Positions 1 through 8,422 of a DNA stretch of 51,232 nt are shown here, piece by piece; the stretch's first letter is position 1, and each line of letters begins with the position of its first letter. This stretch comes from Ruminococcus sp. JC304 (GTDB lineage: Bacteria > Bacillota > Clostridia > Lachnospirales > Lachnospiraceae), in NCBI GenBank assembly GCA_000285855.2, contig HE978651.1, positions 542,138 through 593,369 on the forward strand, given 5' to 3'. Both the position numbers and the translations under genes were made by a program. The notes under the pieces are model-generated. The model worked only from the letters and a program-made list of their open reading frames with translations, was not told the DNA's origin and did no database searches.

Positions 1-77
1 GATGGGACTTGAACCCACACGATATTGCTACCACAGGCACCTGAAGCCTGCGCGTCTGCCAATTCCGCCACTTCTGC
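1..77 (-). tRNA. tRNA-Leu (anticodon CAG), 3' end cut by the window edge
   Basis: The reverse complement folds as a class II tRNA: acceptor strand GCAGAAG starting at base 77, a D-arm, an anticodon stem CAGGC/GCCTG closing the loop TTCAGGT (anticodon CAG, reads CUG), a long variable arm typical of leucine tRNAs, and the T-arm with TTCAAGT. Only one base of the 3' acceptor strand is inside the window, so the rest of the acceptor and any CCA lie beyond base 1. The promoter is at 120-148. Confidence 0.95.
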
Positions 78-119
78 ATTTCTCTTATGAATCAATCGCT
101 CACTTGCGACTGCTCATTT

Positions 120-148
120 ATAATAACCGATATATACATAAAAGTCAA
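120..148 (-). promoter_or_regulatory. Promoter of the tRNA-Leu gene
   Basis: On the reverse strand TTGACT (143-148) and TATTAT (120-125) are separated by exactly 17 bases, a good sigma-A promoter about 43 bases upstream of the mature tRNA 5' end. Confidence 0.75.
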
Positions 149-197
149 GCATAAATTTTAAATTTTTTTAATTTTTTTTGAATACGAAAAAAATCTA

Positions 198-243
198 CAA
201 TAAACAAAATAATTCACATAGAATAAATATATTTTGTTTATTG
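198..243. repeat. Perfect 14-base AT-rich inverted repeat
   Basis: CAATAAACAAAATA (198-211) and its exact reverse complement (230-243) flank an 18-base spacer. No T-run follows in either direction, so it is not a typical terminator. The surrounding stretch from 149 to 380, between the divergent tRNA-Leu and carA promoters, shows no gene. Confidence 0.6.
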
Positions 244-380
244 TAAATATCAGTATAGAAAAAATATGTCTGGCATGATAAGATGAAAATATAATGTCAG
301 AGACAAGAGACATTTGACTGGTCTTCATTTTGTTCAGGGAAAGTTTTTGGCGAAAAAAGAAAATTTTATGTCATAGGAGG

Positions 381-409
381 TTGAAAAAACCACTTTCTTG
401 TGATACAAT
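381..409 (+). promoter_or_regulatory. Promoter of carAB
   Basis: TTGAAA (381-386), a 17-base spacer and TACAAT (404-409). Transcription would start near 416, giving a leader of about 63 bases. Confidence 0.7.
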
Positions 410-422
410 CTTGAAGATTTAG

Positions 423-442
423 GGTTACATCAGTTTGTAACC
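423..442 (+). promoter_or_regulatory. Small hairpin in the carA leader
   Basis: GGTTACA (423-429) and TGTAACC (436-442) are exact complements around a six-base loop. No T-run follows, so it is not a terminator. Its position just after the predicted start could affect leader stability or translation; no PyrR-type attenuator is evident. Confidence 0.4.
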
Positions 443-478
443 ATTTAGTAAAATAGATTGATAAGAAAGGGAGATTGT

Positions 479-1555
479 ATGAAAGCATTTCTGATATTAG
501 AAGATGGCCATGTTTTTACTGGTACAAGCATTGGTTCCACGAGAGACGTGATCAGCGAGATCGTTTTTAATACTTCCATGACCGGATATCTGGAAGTAAT
601 GACAGACCCTTCCTATGCAGGACAGGCAGTATGTATGACATATCCATTAATTGGAAATTACGGTATCTGCTATGATGACCAGGAATCCAGAAAACCATGG
701 GTTGATGGTTTTATTGTCCGTGAATTATCCCGTATCCCCAGCAACTTCCGTAGTGTGGATACCATTCAGCATTTCTTAAGTAAACATGATATTCCAGGTA
801 TTGCCGGAATTGATACCAGAGCATTGACAAAGATCCTCAGAGAAAAAGGTACCATGAATGGCATGATCACTGTCAATGAGAATTACGACTTAGATACAAT
901 TATTCCCCAGTTAAAAGCATATACAACAGGTAAGGTAGTTGAAAAGGTAACCTGCCGTGAAAAGGAAGTATTAAAAGGTAATGGTCCAAAAGTAGCTCTG
1001 CTGGATCTGGGTGCAAAGAGAAACATTGCACGTTCCTTAAATGAGAGAGGATGCCAGGTAACCATTTATCCGGCTCTTACACCGGCTGAGGAAATCTTAA
1101 AGGATTCACCGGACGGAATCATGTTAAGTAACGGCCCTGGAGATCCTAAGGAATGTACTTCCATTATTGGGGAAATTAAGAAACTTTATGATTCTGAAGT
1201 TCCGATTTTTGCAATTTGCCTTGGACATCAGTTGATGGCACTGGCAACAGGCGGAGATACACATAAGATGAAATATGGCCATCGTGGTGGAAATCATCCG
1301 GTAAAGGATCTGACAACAGGAAGAGTTTATATTTCCTCTCAGAACCACGGATATGTAGTAGACGCTGAGGACCTGGAGGCAAAAAATATTGCGAAGCCTG
1401 CATTTATCAATGTTAATGATGGCACCAATGAAGGAATGGCATATGAAGGAAAGAATATTTTCACAGTGCAGTTCCATCCGGAAGCCTGCCCGGGACCGCA
1501 GGATTCCAGCTACCTGTTTGACAGATTTATGGATATGATGGGAGGAAATAAATAA
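479..1555 (+). CDS. carA: Carbamoyl-phosphate synthase small (glutaminase) subunit
   Basis: This subunit hydrolyses glutamine and passes ammonia to CarB to make carbamoyl phosphate for pyrimidine and arginine synthesis in the cytoplasm. The 358-residue protein has the CarA N-terminal domain and a C-terminal class I glutamine amidotransferase domain, with the nucleophile Cys247 in FAICLGHQ and the His333/Glu335 pair in QFHPE. The ATG at 479 is preferred over the in-frame TTG at 458 because the AAAGGGAG ribosome site lies just ahead of it and the family begins MKAFL-like. The stop shares its last base with the carB start, so the two are translationally coupled. Confidence 0.97.
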   Translation: MKAFLILEDGHVFTGTSIGSTRDVISEIVFNTSMTGYLEVMTDPSYAGQAVCMTYPLIGNYGICYDDQESRKPWVDGFIVRELSRIPSNFRSVDTIQHFLSKHDIPGIAGIDTRALTKILREKGTMNGMITVNENYDLDTIIPQLKAYTTGKVVEKVTCREKEVLKGNGPKVALLDLGAKRNIARSLNERGCQVTIYPALTPAEEILKDSPDGIMLSNGPGDPKECTSIIGEIKKLYDSEVPIFAICLGHQLMALATGGDTHKMKYGHRGGNHPVKDLTTGRVYISSQNHGYVVDAEDLEAKNIAKPAFINVNDGTNEGMAYEGKNIFTVQFHPEACPGPQDSSYLFDRFMDMMGGNK

Positions 1556-4500
1556 TGCCAAGAAATAAAGACATTAAAAAAGTACTTGTAATTGGTTCCG
1601 GCCCGATTATCATCGGCCAGGCTGCAGAGTTTGACTATGCAGGAACACAGGCCTGCCGTTCTCTGAAGGAAGAAGGTCTGGAGGTAGTTCTTCTTAACTC
1701 TAACCCTGCCACCATCATGACAGACAAGGATATTGCTGACAGAGTATATATTGAGCCTCTGACAGTAGAAGTAGTAGAGCAGCTGATCCTGAAGGAAAAG
1801 CCTGACAGTGTACTTCCTACACTGGGAGGACAGGCAGGATTGAATCTTGCCATGGAGCTGGATGAGAAAGGCTTCTTAAAAGAACATAATGTAAGACTGA
1901 TCGGTACCACTGCTGAGACTATTAAGAAGGCCGAGGACCGTCAGGAATTTAAGGACACCATGGAGAAGATCGGAGAACCGGTTGCTGCTTCCAAGGTTGT
2001 TACCACAGTAGAAGATGGACTGGCTTTCACTAATTCCATCGGCTATCCTGTAGTTCTCCGCCCTGCTTATACACTTGGCGGAAGCGGTGGCGGTATTGCC
2101 TACAATGAGGCAGAGCTTCGTGAAATCTTGGAAAACGGACTTCGTCTTTCCCGTGTAGGCGAGGTTCTGGTAGAGCGTTGTATTTCCGGATGGAAAGAAA
2201 TTGAATATGAGGTAATGCGTGACAGTGCAGGTAACTGTATCACAGTCTGCAATATGGAAAATATTGACCCTGTAGGTGTGCATACCGGTGACTCCATCGT
2301 AGTAGCACCTTCTCAGACTCTGGGAGATAAAGAGTATCAGATGCTTCGTACATCTGCATTAAATATTATCACAGAACTGGGAATCACAGGTGGATGTAAT
2401 GTACAGTATGCCCTTCATCCGGAAAGCTTTGAATATTGTGTAATTGAGGTTAATCCCCGAGTAAGCCGTTCCTCTGCACTGGCTAGTAAAGCTACCGGTT
2501 ATCCTATTGCCAAGGTTGCTGCCAAGATTGCGTTGGGATATACTCTGGATGAGATTCCAAATGCCATTACCGGCAAAACCTACGCAAGCTTTGAGCCGAT
2601 GCTGGACTACTGTGTAGTTAAGATTCCACGTCTTCCTTTTGATAAATTTATTACAGCAAAGAGAACTCTTACCACTCAGATGAAGGCTACCGGTGAGGTT
2701 ATGAGTATCTGCCATAACTTTGAAGGTGCCTTGATGAAGGCAATCCGTTCTCTGGAACAGCATGTGGACAGCCTGATGTCCTATGATTTCTCTGAGCTGA
2801 CAGATGATGAACTGCTGTCAGAGTTGAAGGTTGTGGATGACCGCAGAATCTGGAAGATTGCAGAGGCTATCCGCAGAAATATGCCTCAGGAAGAGCTGCA
2901 TAATATTACCAAGATTGACCTGTGGTTTATTGATAAGATTGCGATCCTGGTAGAGATGGAGCAGGCACTGAAGAGCCAGGAGCTTACAAAAGAGCTTCTT
3001 CTGGAAGCGAAACGTATGGAATTCCCTGATTATATCATTGCAGACCTTGCCGGAAAGACCGAGGCAGAGGTAAAAGCACTCCGTCAGGAATGGGGAATTA
3101 AAGCAGCTTATAAGATGGTTGATACCTGTGCAGCAGAGTTTGCAGCAGAGACACCATATTATTATTCTGTATACGGTGATGAGCAGACAGAGAACGAAGC
3201 TGCAGCAACACCGGATAAGAAAAAAATCCTGGTACTTGGTTCCGGTCCTATCCGTATTGGTCAGGGTATTGAGTTTGACTTCTGCTCTGTACATTGTACA
3301 TGGGCATTTGCCAAGGAAGGATATGAGACAATTATCATCAACAATAACCCTGAGACAGTAAGTACTGACTTTGATATTGCAGATAAGCTGTATTTCGAGC
3401 CTCTGACTCCGGAAGATGTTGAGAATGTAGTAAATGTTGAGAAGCCTGATGGAGCAGTGGTTCAGTTTGGTGGACAGACTGCCATTAAACTGACGGAAGC
3501 TCTGATTAAGATGGGTGTGAAGATTCTGGGAACATCTGCAGAAAATGTAGATGCTGCGGAAGACCGCGAGCTCTTTGATGCAATCCTGGAAAAATGCCAG
3601 ATCCCAAGACCAAAGGGACACACTGTATTTACTGCTGAGGAAGCTAAGAAAGCTGCCAGCGAGCTGGGATATCCGGTACTGGTTCGTCCTTCTTATGTAC
3701 TTGGTGGCCAGGGAATGAGAATTGCAGTCAGTGATGAGGATGTAGAAGAATATATCGGAATTATCAATCAGATTGCACAGGAGCATCCGATTCTGGTGGA
3801 TAAATACCTGATGGGTAAGGAAATTGAGGTTGATGCTGTATGCGATGGTGAGCAGATCCTGATTCCTGGTATCATGGAACATATTGAACGTGCAGGTATC
3901 CACTCAGGAGACAGTATTTCCGTATATCCGGCTCAGACGATCAGTGAAAAGGCAAAAGAAACCATTGCAGACTATACCAATCGTCTGGCACAGGCTCTTC
4001 ACGTAATCGGTATGATCAATATCCAGTTTATTGTATGCGGTGATGAAGTGTATGTAATCGAGGTTAACCCTCGTTCCAGCCGTACAGTGCCATACATCAG
4101 CAAGGTAACTGGTATTCCGATCGTTCCTCTTGCTACCAGAGTTATTCTGGGACATAAGCTGAAGGATATGGGATATGAGCCTGGTCTTCAGCCGGAGGCA
4201 AAATATTTTGCAATTAAGATGCCGGTATTCTCCTTTGAGAAGATTCGTGGCGCTGATATCAGCCTTGGACCGGAGATGAAATCCACAGGTGAATGTCTTG
4301 GTATTGCAGAAAGCTTTAATGAAGCACTGTACAAAGCATTCCTGGGAGCAGGAATCCGCCTTCCGAAGCACAAAAATATGATCATCACTGTAAAGGATGA
4401 GGATAAAGAAGATATTATTCCGATTGCAAGAAGATTCGAAGCCCTTGGTTACAGAATCTATGCAACTCTGGGAACTGCAAAAGTTCTGAAAGAGAATGGA

Positions 4501-4770
4501 ATTAAAGTGATTCGTACCAATAAACTGGAGCAGCCGTCACCAAACCTTATGGATCTTATTCTTGGACATAAGATTGATGTTGTTATTGATACTCCGCCTC
4601 AGGGAGTTGAGCATCAGAAAGACGGATTTGTGATCAGACGTAATGCGATCGAAACAGGTGTGAATGTCCTGACTTCTCTGGATACAGCAGAGGCACTGGC
4701 AACCAGCCTTGAGAATACAGATCTGAACAAATTATCTCTGATCGATATTGCTACGATTGCAAGAAGATAA
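1555..4770 (+). CDS. carB: Carbamoyl-phosphate synthase large subunit
   Basis: This is the synthetase subunit that makes carbamoyl phosphate from bicarbonate, ATP and ammonia supplied by CarA. The 1071 residues match the usual full length. Two homologous ATP-grasp halves are visible: the first begins with KVLVIGSGPIIIGQ, the second near residue 556 with KILVLGSGPIRIGQG. The C-terminal roughly 135 residues form the MGS-like allosteric domain. The start overlaps the carA stop by one base (TAATG), with GGAGG at 1541-1545 inside carA. No frame breaks are seen. Confidence 0.98.
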   Translation: MPRNKDIKKVLVIGSGPIIIGQAAEFDYAGTQACRSLKEEGLEVVLLNSNPATIMTDKDIADRVYIEPLTVEVVEQLILKEKPDSVLPTLGGQAGLNLAMELDEKGFLKEHNVRLIGTTAETIKKAEDRQEFKDTMEKIGEPVAASKVVTTVEDGLAFTNSIGYPVVLRPAYTLGGSGGGIAYNEAELREILENGLRLSRVGEVLVERCISGWKEIEYEVMRDSAGNCITVCNMENIDPVGVHTGDSIVVAPSQTLGDKEYQMLRTSALNIITELGITGGCNVQYALHPESFEYCVIEVNPRVSRSSALASKATGYPIAKVAAKIALGYTLDEIPNAITGKTYASFEPMLDYCVVKIPRLPFDKFITAKRTLTTQMKATGEVMSICHNFEGALMKAIRSLEQHVDSLMSYDFSELTDDELLSELKVVDDRRIWKIAEAIRRNMPQEELHNITKIDLWFIDKIAILVEMEQALKSQELTKELLLEAKRMEFPDYIIADLAGKTEAEVKALRQEWGIKAAYKMVDTCAAEFAAETPYYYSVYGDEQTENEAAATPDKKKILVLGSGPIRIGQGIEFDFCSVHCTWAFAKEGYETIIINNNPETVSTDFDIADKLYFEPLTPEDVENVVNVEKPDGAVVQFGGQTAIKLTEALIKMGVKILGTSAENVDAAEDRELFDAILEKCQIPRPKGHTVFTAEEAKKAASELGYPVLVRPSYVLGGQGMRIAVSDEDVEEYIGIINQIAQEHPILVDKYLMGKEIEVDAVCDGEQILIPGIMEHIERAGIHSGDSISVYPAQTISEKAKETIADYTNRLAQALHVIGMINIQFIVCGDEVYVIEVNPRSSRTVPYISKVTGIPIVPLATRVILGHKLKDMGYEPGLQPEAKYFAIKMPVFSFEKIRGADISLGPEMKSTGECLGIAESFNEALYKAFLGAGIRLPKHKNMIITVKDEDKEDIIPIARRFEALGYRIYATLGTAKVLKENGIKVIRTNKLEQPSPNLMDLILGHKIDVVIDTPPQGVEHQKDGFVIRRNAIETGVNVLTSLDTAEALATSLENTDLNKLSLIDIATIARR

Positions 4771-4781
4771 TATGAAAAAAC

Positions 4782-4817
4782 AATGACCGCTTTTCACATA
4801 GGGGAGAGGCGGTCATT
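4782..4817 (+). terminator. Hairpin after carB, weak or partial terminator
   Basis: AATGACCGC (4782-4790) pairs exactly with GCGGTCATT (4809-4817) and is followed by a short T-rich run. The run is poor, so some read-through into uppP is likely; no separate uppP promoter was found. Confidence 0.55.
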
Positions 4818-4853
4818 TCTTTGAATAAGAGAATAAGAAAGGAAGTCAAATAT

Positions 4854-5750
4854 ATGCTTGAAATGTTGAAGGTTATTTTCCTTGGTATTGTGGAGGGAAT
4901 CACAGAGTGGCTTCCCATCAGCAGTACAGGACATATGATCCTTGTGGATGAGTTTCTGAAGCTGAATGTAACAGAGGAATTTAAGAATCTGTTTTTTGTA
5001 GTGATCCAGCTGGGAGCAATTTTGGCAGTAGTAGTTCTTTACTGGAATAAACTGTGGCCGTTTTATATAAGGCCTGTCTCCGCAAAAAAACAGGCAATTC
5101 TGGATCGCCAGCCCACAGTATCCAGAGGAATTCTTACCTTTGTGGAGAAATTTTGTGACAAGGATAAATGGGTACTGTGGTTTAAGATTATAGTGGCCTG
5201 TATTCCTACAATTCTCATAGGACTGCCATTTAATGATGTGATTGAAGAAAAATTCAACAATTATGTGGTAGTTGCAATTGCTTTGATCTTCTATGGAATA
5301 CTTTTTATTGTTATTGAGAACTATAATAAAAGAAGAAAGCCAACCTGTACCAGCTTGGATAAATTATCCTTTAAGACGGCATTTATTATTGGACTGTTTC
5401 AGGTATTATCTGTTATTCCGGGAACCTCCCGTTCCGGTTCTACCATTATTGGAGGTATTCTTGCAGGTACTTCCCGTACAGTAGCTGCAGAATTTACTTT
5501 TTTCCTGGGAATTCCTGTAATGTTTGGTGCCAGTCTCCTGAAACTTCTTAAATTTGGATTTTCTTTCACAGGAACAGAATTAATGATTCTGATTGTGGGA
5601 ATGGTTGTGGCATTTGTTGTTTCTATTATCGCAATCAAATTCCTGATGGGATACATCAAGAAACATGATTTCAAAGTATTTGGATGGTACAGAATTGTAC
5701 TGGGTATCCTGGTGCTGGGATATTTTATCGGTAAAAATTTAATCGCGTAA
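4854..5750 (+). CDS. uppP: Undecaprenyl-diphosphatase (UppP/BacA)
   Basis: This integral membrane enzyme dephosphorylates undecaprenyl pyrophosphate to regenerate the lipid carrier for peptidoglycan synthesis; overproduction gives bacitracin resistance in known members. Near the N terminus it has the family motif [17 protein letters not shown] and, later, [10 protein letters not shown], both holding catalytic residues, with several hydrophobic helices between and after them. The start at ATG 4854 follows GAAAGGAAG at suitable distance; the longer TTG frame from 4821 would run through the ribosome site. The protein is 298 residues, slightly longer than the common 270 or so, because of a basic insert near residues 70-105. 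Confidence 0.95.
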   Translation: MLEMLKVIFLGIVEGITEWLPISSTGHMILVDEFLKLNVTEEFKNLFFVVIQLGAILAVVVLYWNKLWPFYIRPVSAKKQAILDRQPTVSRGILTFVEKFCDKDKWVLWFKIIVACIPTILIGLPFNDVIEEKFNNYVVVAIALIFYGILFIVIENYNKRRKPTCTSLDKLSFKTAFIIGLFQVLSVIPGTSRSGSTIIGGILAGTSRTVAAEFTFFLGIPVMFGASLLKLLKFGFSFTGTELMILIVGMVVAFVVSIIAIKFLMGYIKKHDFKVFGWYRIVLGILVLGYFIGKNLIA

Positions 5751-5757
5751 CTCTAAT

Positions 5758-5789
5758 AAAAAAGCTCTGTCCAGTGACAGAGCTTTTTT
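5758..5789. terminator. Bidirectional terminator between uppP and the regulator
   Basis: AAAAAAGCTCTGTC (5758-5771), loop CAGT, then the exact complement ending in TTTTTT (5776-5789). It can serve uppP on the plus strand and the 5809-6897 gene on the minus strand. Confidence 0.9.
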
Positions 5790-5808
5790 CAAATCTGATA
5801 AATATAAT

Positions 5809-6897
5809 TCAGGTAGGGTGATTTTCGGAATATTTAATATAGTCTACTACCATCATCGCCAGCTTAAATGTCAGCGCATCTTCAAATGTGCGGATATCCA
5901 GTCCAAACTTCCGCTGAAGCTTTTCGAAGCGGTACACCAGAGTATTTCTGTGTACATAAAGCTGTCTGGAGGTTTCTGAGAGATTCAGGTTGTTTTCAAA
6001 GAAGGTACGGATAGTGATGAGTGTTTCTTCGTCAATAGAATCCAGTGTTTCCTTATGAAATATCTCATCAATAAACATTTCACAGATGGAAACAGGAAGC
6101 TGGTAGATTAGCCGGCCGATTCCCAGCTGATTATAGCCAAAGACATTTTTTTCTGCATAGAAAATCTTACCTACTTCCAGGGCAGTATGAGCCTCCTTGT
6201 AGGTATCAGGCAGTCTGGAAATATCCTCTGCAATATTGCTGTAAGCAACCCAGGCAGAGGTCATAGCTTCTGTATTCAGCATATCCACAAGCATACAGGC
6301 AATAGAGTCCAGATCGTCATAGTTTTCTGTAGATTGGAGTTCACGGACAATGATAATTCCGGAATCATCAATGGCTGTAATAAAATCCCTGGTTCTGGCA
6401 GAAAAAATATTCCGAATGGTTGCCAGTGCATTTTCGTCTTTACTTTGCTTGGTTTCTACAAGAAAAACTGCACGACGGACAGATGTGGCAATATGAAGTT
6501 TTTTAGCACGATTAAAAGCATCCATCTCGGAATAGGTACCTAAAAGGAGGTTCTGCATAAAGGTGTTCTTGTCATTTTTTTCAGCGTAGGCAGTAAAGAG
6601 ACTGTGAATCTGGCATACAGCCAGTTCTCCGATGGTAGAAGCAGCTTCTCCTTTGCCCCAGACAATAAGCAGATAGGAGTCGGTCTGGATTTCTGTGAGT
6701 TTATAGAGACAGCAGCTGGTATTGGAAACGCAGAGGGCGTTGCTCTGGCGAAATTCATCCAGTTTCTTTTGGGCAGGCAGTTTTTTGTCGCAGGTGGAGA
6801 CAAAGACATTATTTTCTGAATCTATCAGGCAGAAATCCAGCTGGCTGATATTTTTCCAGTCAGTGAGACATTTCTGCAAAATCTGTTGTATTTTCAT
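5809..6897 (-). CDS. CdaR/PucR-type helix-turn-helix regulator
   Basis: The 362-residue protein ends in the PucR-type HTH region (about 300-355): a run of NLNLSETSRQLYVHRNTLVYR followed by KLQRKFGLDIRT and an ALTFKLAMMV helix, as in CdaR-family sugar-acid regulators. The N-terminal part has no recognised ligand domain, and the middle resembles the GGDEF-like sensory segment common in this family. It lies downstream of the sugar ABC ATPase gene on the same strand but has its own extended -10 promoter after that gene's terminator. What it controls is not shown; sugar transport is an inference from the neighbour. The start follows GAAAGGA. Confidence 0.8.
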   Translation of the reverse strand: MKIQQILQKCLTDWKNISQLDFCLIDSENNVFVSTCDKKLPAQKKLDEFRQSNALCVSNTSCCLYKLTEIQTDSYLLIVWGKGEAASTIGELAVCQIHSLFTAYAEKNDKNTFMQNLLLGTYSEMDAFNRAKKLHIATSVRRAVFLVETKQSKDENALATIRNIFSARTRDFITAIDDSGIIIVRELQSTENYDDLDSIACMLVDMLNTEAMTSAWVAYSNIAEDISRLPDTYKEAHTALEVGKIFYAEKNVFGYNQLGIGRLIYQLPVSICEMFIDEIFHKETLDSIDEETLITIRTFFENNLNLSETSRQLYVHRNTLVYRFEKLQRKFGLDIRTFEDALTFKLAMMVVDYIKYSENHPT

Positions 6898-6928
6898 TGA
6901 ACTGGTCCTTTCTCATATTATGAGGTAC

Positions 6929-6937
6929 ATTATAACA
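6929..6937 (-). promoter_or_regulatory. Extended -10 promoter of the CdaR-type regulator
   Basis: On the reverse strand TGTTATAAT forms a TGn-TATAAT extended -10. No good -35 sits 17 bases upstream, where the preceding gene's terminator lies. Confidence 0.55.
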
Positions 6938-6938
6938 C

Positions 6939-6968
6939 AAAAACCCGAGGATTTCTCCTCGGGTTTTT
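6939..6968 (-). terminator. Terminator of the sugar ABC ATPase gene
   Basis: AAAAACCCGAGGA (6939-6951), loop TTTC, and its complement ending in TTTTT (6956-6968). The flanking A and T runs make it work in both directions. Confidence 0.88.
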
Positions 6969-6984
6969 AAAAAGATTCCTAAAA

Positions 6985-8097
6985 TTAGTTGCAGATTGTA
7001 AGTTCTGTTTCTTTGTCGAAGAAATGAGATTTCTCCATATCAAATGCGAATTTGATCGGGTCACCGGTTTTTGCTGTTGTACGAGGATCAACTCGTGCTG
7101 TAACCTGAGTTCCGTCAACATCAAAGTATAAGAATACTTCAGCACCCAGAAGCTCGTAAACCTTAACTACAGAGCTCATTGGAGCACTTGGAGAAGCTTC
7201 GATAAACATCTGAGAATCATGAATATCTTCTGGACGGATACCAAGAACAACTGTCTTGCCTACATAACCCTTATCTTTAAGAATTTTAGCTTTTCCAGTA
7301 GGAACAAGCAGCTCATGCTCGCCAACTTTAGCAATGATATTTCCGCCTTTTTCAGAGATTGCTGCGTCAAGGAAGTTCATCTGCGGTGATCCCATGAATC
7401 CTGCAACGAATAAGTTGCCTGGTTTCTGATACAGGTTCTGAGGTGTATCTACCTGCTGAACAACACCGTCTTTCATAACAACGATTCTGGTACCAAGAGT
7501 CATAGCCTCTGTCTGGTCATGTGTTACATAGATGATTGTAGCACCCAGTCTCTGGTGGATCTTGGAAATTTCGATACGCATCTGTACACGAAGTTTAGCA
7601 TCCAGGTTGGAAAGAGGCTCATCCATAAGGAATACCTTAGGATTACGTACGATAGCACGTCCCATAGCAACACGCTGTCTCTGACCACCGGAAAGAGCCT
7701 TCGGTTTACGATCAAGAAGTTTTTCAAGGTCAAGGATTCTTGCAGCTTCACGAACTGCTTTGTCGATCTGGTCTTTCGGAACTTTACGAAGTTTAAGTCC
7801 GAATGCCATGTTATCATATACTGTCATATGAGGATACAGAGCGTAGTTCTGGAATACCATTGCGATATCACGGTCTTTAGGCTCTACATCGTTCATAACT
7901 TTGTCACCGATCTTTAATGTACCGCCGGAAATTTCTTCCAGACCAGCAATCATACGAAGCGTAGTAGATTTACCACATCCTGAAGGTCCTACGAAAATGA
8001 TGAATTCTTTATCTTCGATCTCCAGATTGAAATCTTTAACTGCCTGGAAACCATTTGGGTAAGTTTTGTTAATGTGCTGTAATGATAAGCTTGCCAT
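6985..8097 (-). CDS. ugpC: Multi-sugar ABC transporter ATP-binding subunit (MsmX/UgpC family)
   Basis: The 370-residue protein energises CUT1-type sugar importers from the inner face of the membrane. Walker A GPSGCGKST is at 37-45, the signature LSGGQRQR near 135-142 and Walker B VFLMDEP near 155-161, followed by the C-terminal OB/MalK-like regulatory domain that defines this family. No permease or sugar-binding protein gene is next to it. In Bacillus and Streptococcus such solitary ATPases are shared by several importers (MsmX, MsmK), and the same role is inferred here. The ribosome site GGAGGAAG precedes the ATG at the right distance. Confidence 0.9.
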   Translation of the reverse strand: MASLSLQHINKTYPNGFQAVKDFNLEIEDKEFIIFVGPSGCGKSTTLRMIAGLEEISGGTLKIGDKVMNDVEPKDRDIAMVFQNYALYPHMTVYDNMAFGLKLRKVPKDQIDKAVREAARILDLEKLLDRKPKALSGGQRQRVAMGRAIVRNPKVFLMDEPLSNLDAKLRVQMRIEISKIHQRLGATIIYVTHDQTEAMTLGTRIVVMKDGVVQQVDTPQNLYQKPGNLFVAGFMGSPQMNFLDAAISEKGGNIIAKVGEHELLVPTGKAKILKDKGYVGKTVVLGIRPEDIHDSQMFIEASPSAPMSSVVKVYELLGAEVFLYFDVDGTQVTARVDPRTTAKTGDPIKFAFDMEKSHFFDKETELTICN

Positions 8098-8422
8098 AAT
8101 TATTCTTCCTCCAAAATTATCTTATATTATTTTTGCTGATTGATTACTCGCTTTTTTCATCTGTAGACAGTATAACGAAAAGGAGGGGGGATGGCTAGGG
8201 AAGAATCGTACAAAGATTTGTTGGGTTTCTTGTCAATCTGACGAAAAGCTGAAATGGACATCTGGGGATTCCGTCAAACTGTCAAAAGACATGAGAAAAA
8301 CGCAGGACAAAATGACGAAATTCTGTCTGCGTTTCTCAAAATTGGAGTTAAAATATGAAGGATCTGGTGAGAGAATACGAATATTGTGCTAAAGTTACAG
8401 GGTACCCAGAGAAAGCAAATCC
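8098..8422. other. Non-coding stretch between two reverse-strand units
   Basis: This holds the leader of the sugar ATPase gene (reverse-strand TATACT at 8169-8174, without a convincing -35), a G-run at 8181-8190 and an imperfect hairpin (8293-8337) downstream of the binding-protein gene. No gene is supported; the open frame starting at 8355 is a shadow of the reverse-strand gene. Confidence 0.5.
8293..8337 (-). terminator. Imperfect hairpin, possible terminator of the binding-protein gene
   Basis: GAGAAAAACGCAGGACA and TGTCTGCGTTTCTC pair with small bulges around a 14-base loop. The T-run is inside the stem rather than after it, so termination efficiency is doubtful. Confidence 0.4.

Noticed and set aside
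2818-3903. Long reverse-strand open frame (361 residues) inside carB
   Set aside because: It lies wholly antisense to the well-conserved carB frame, has no ribosome site and a composition typical of antisense translation.
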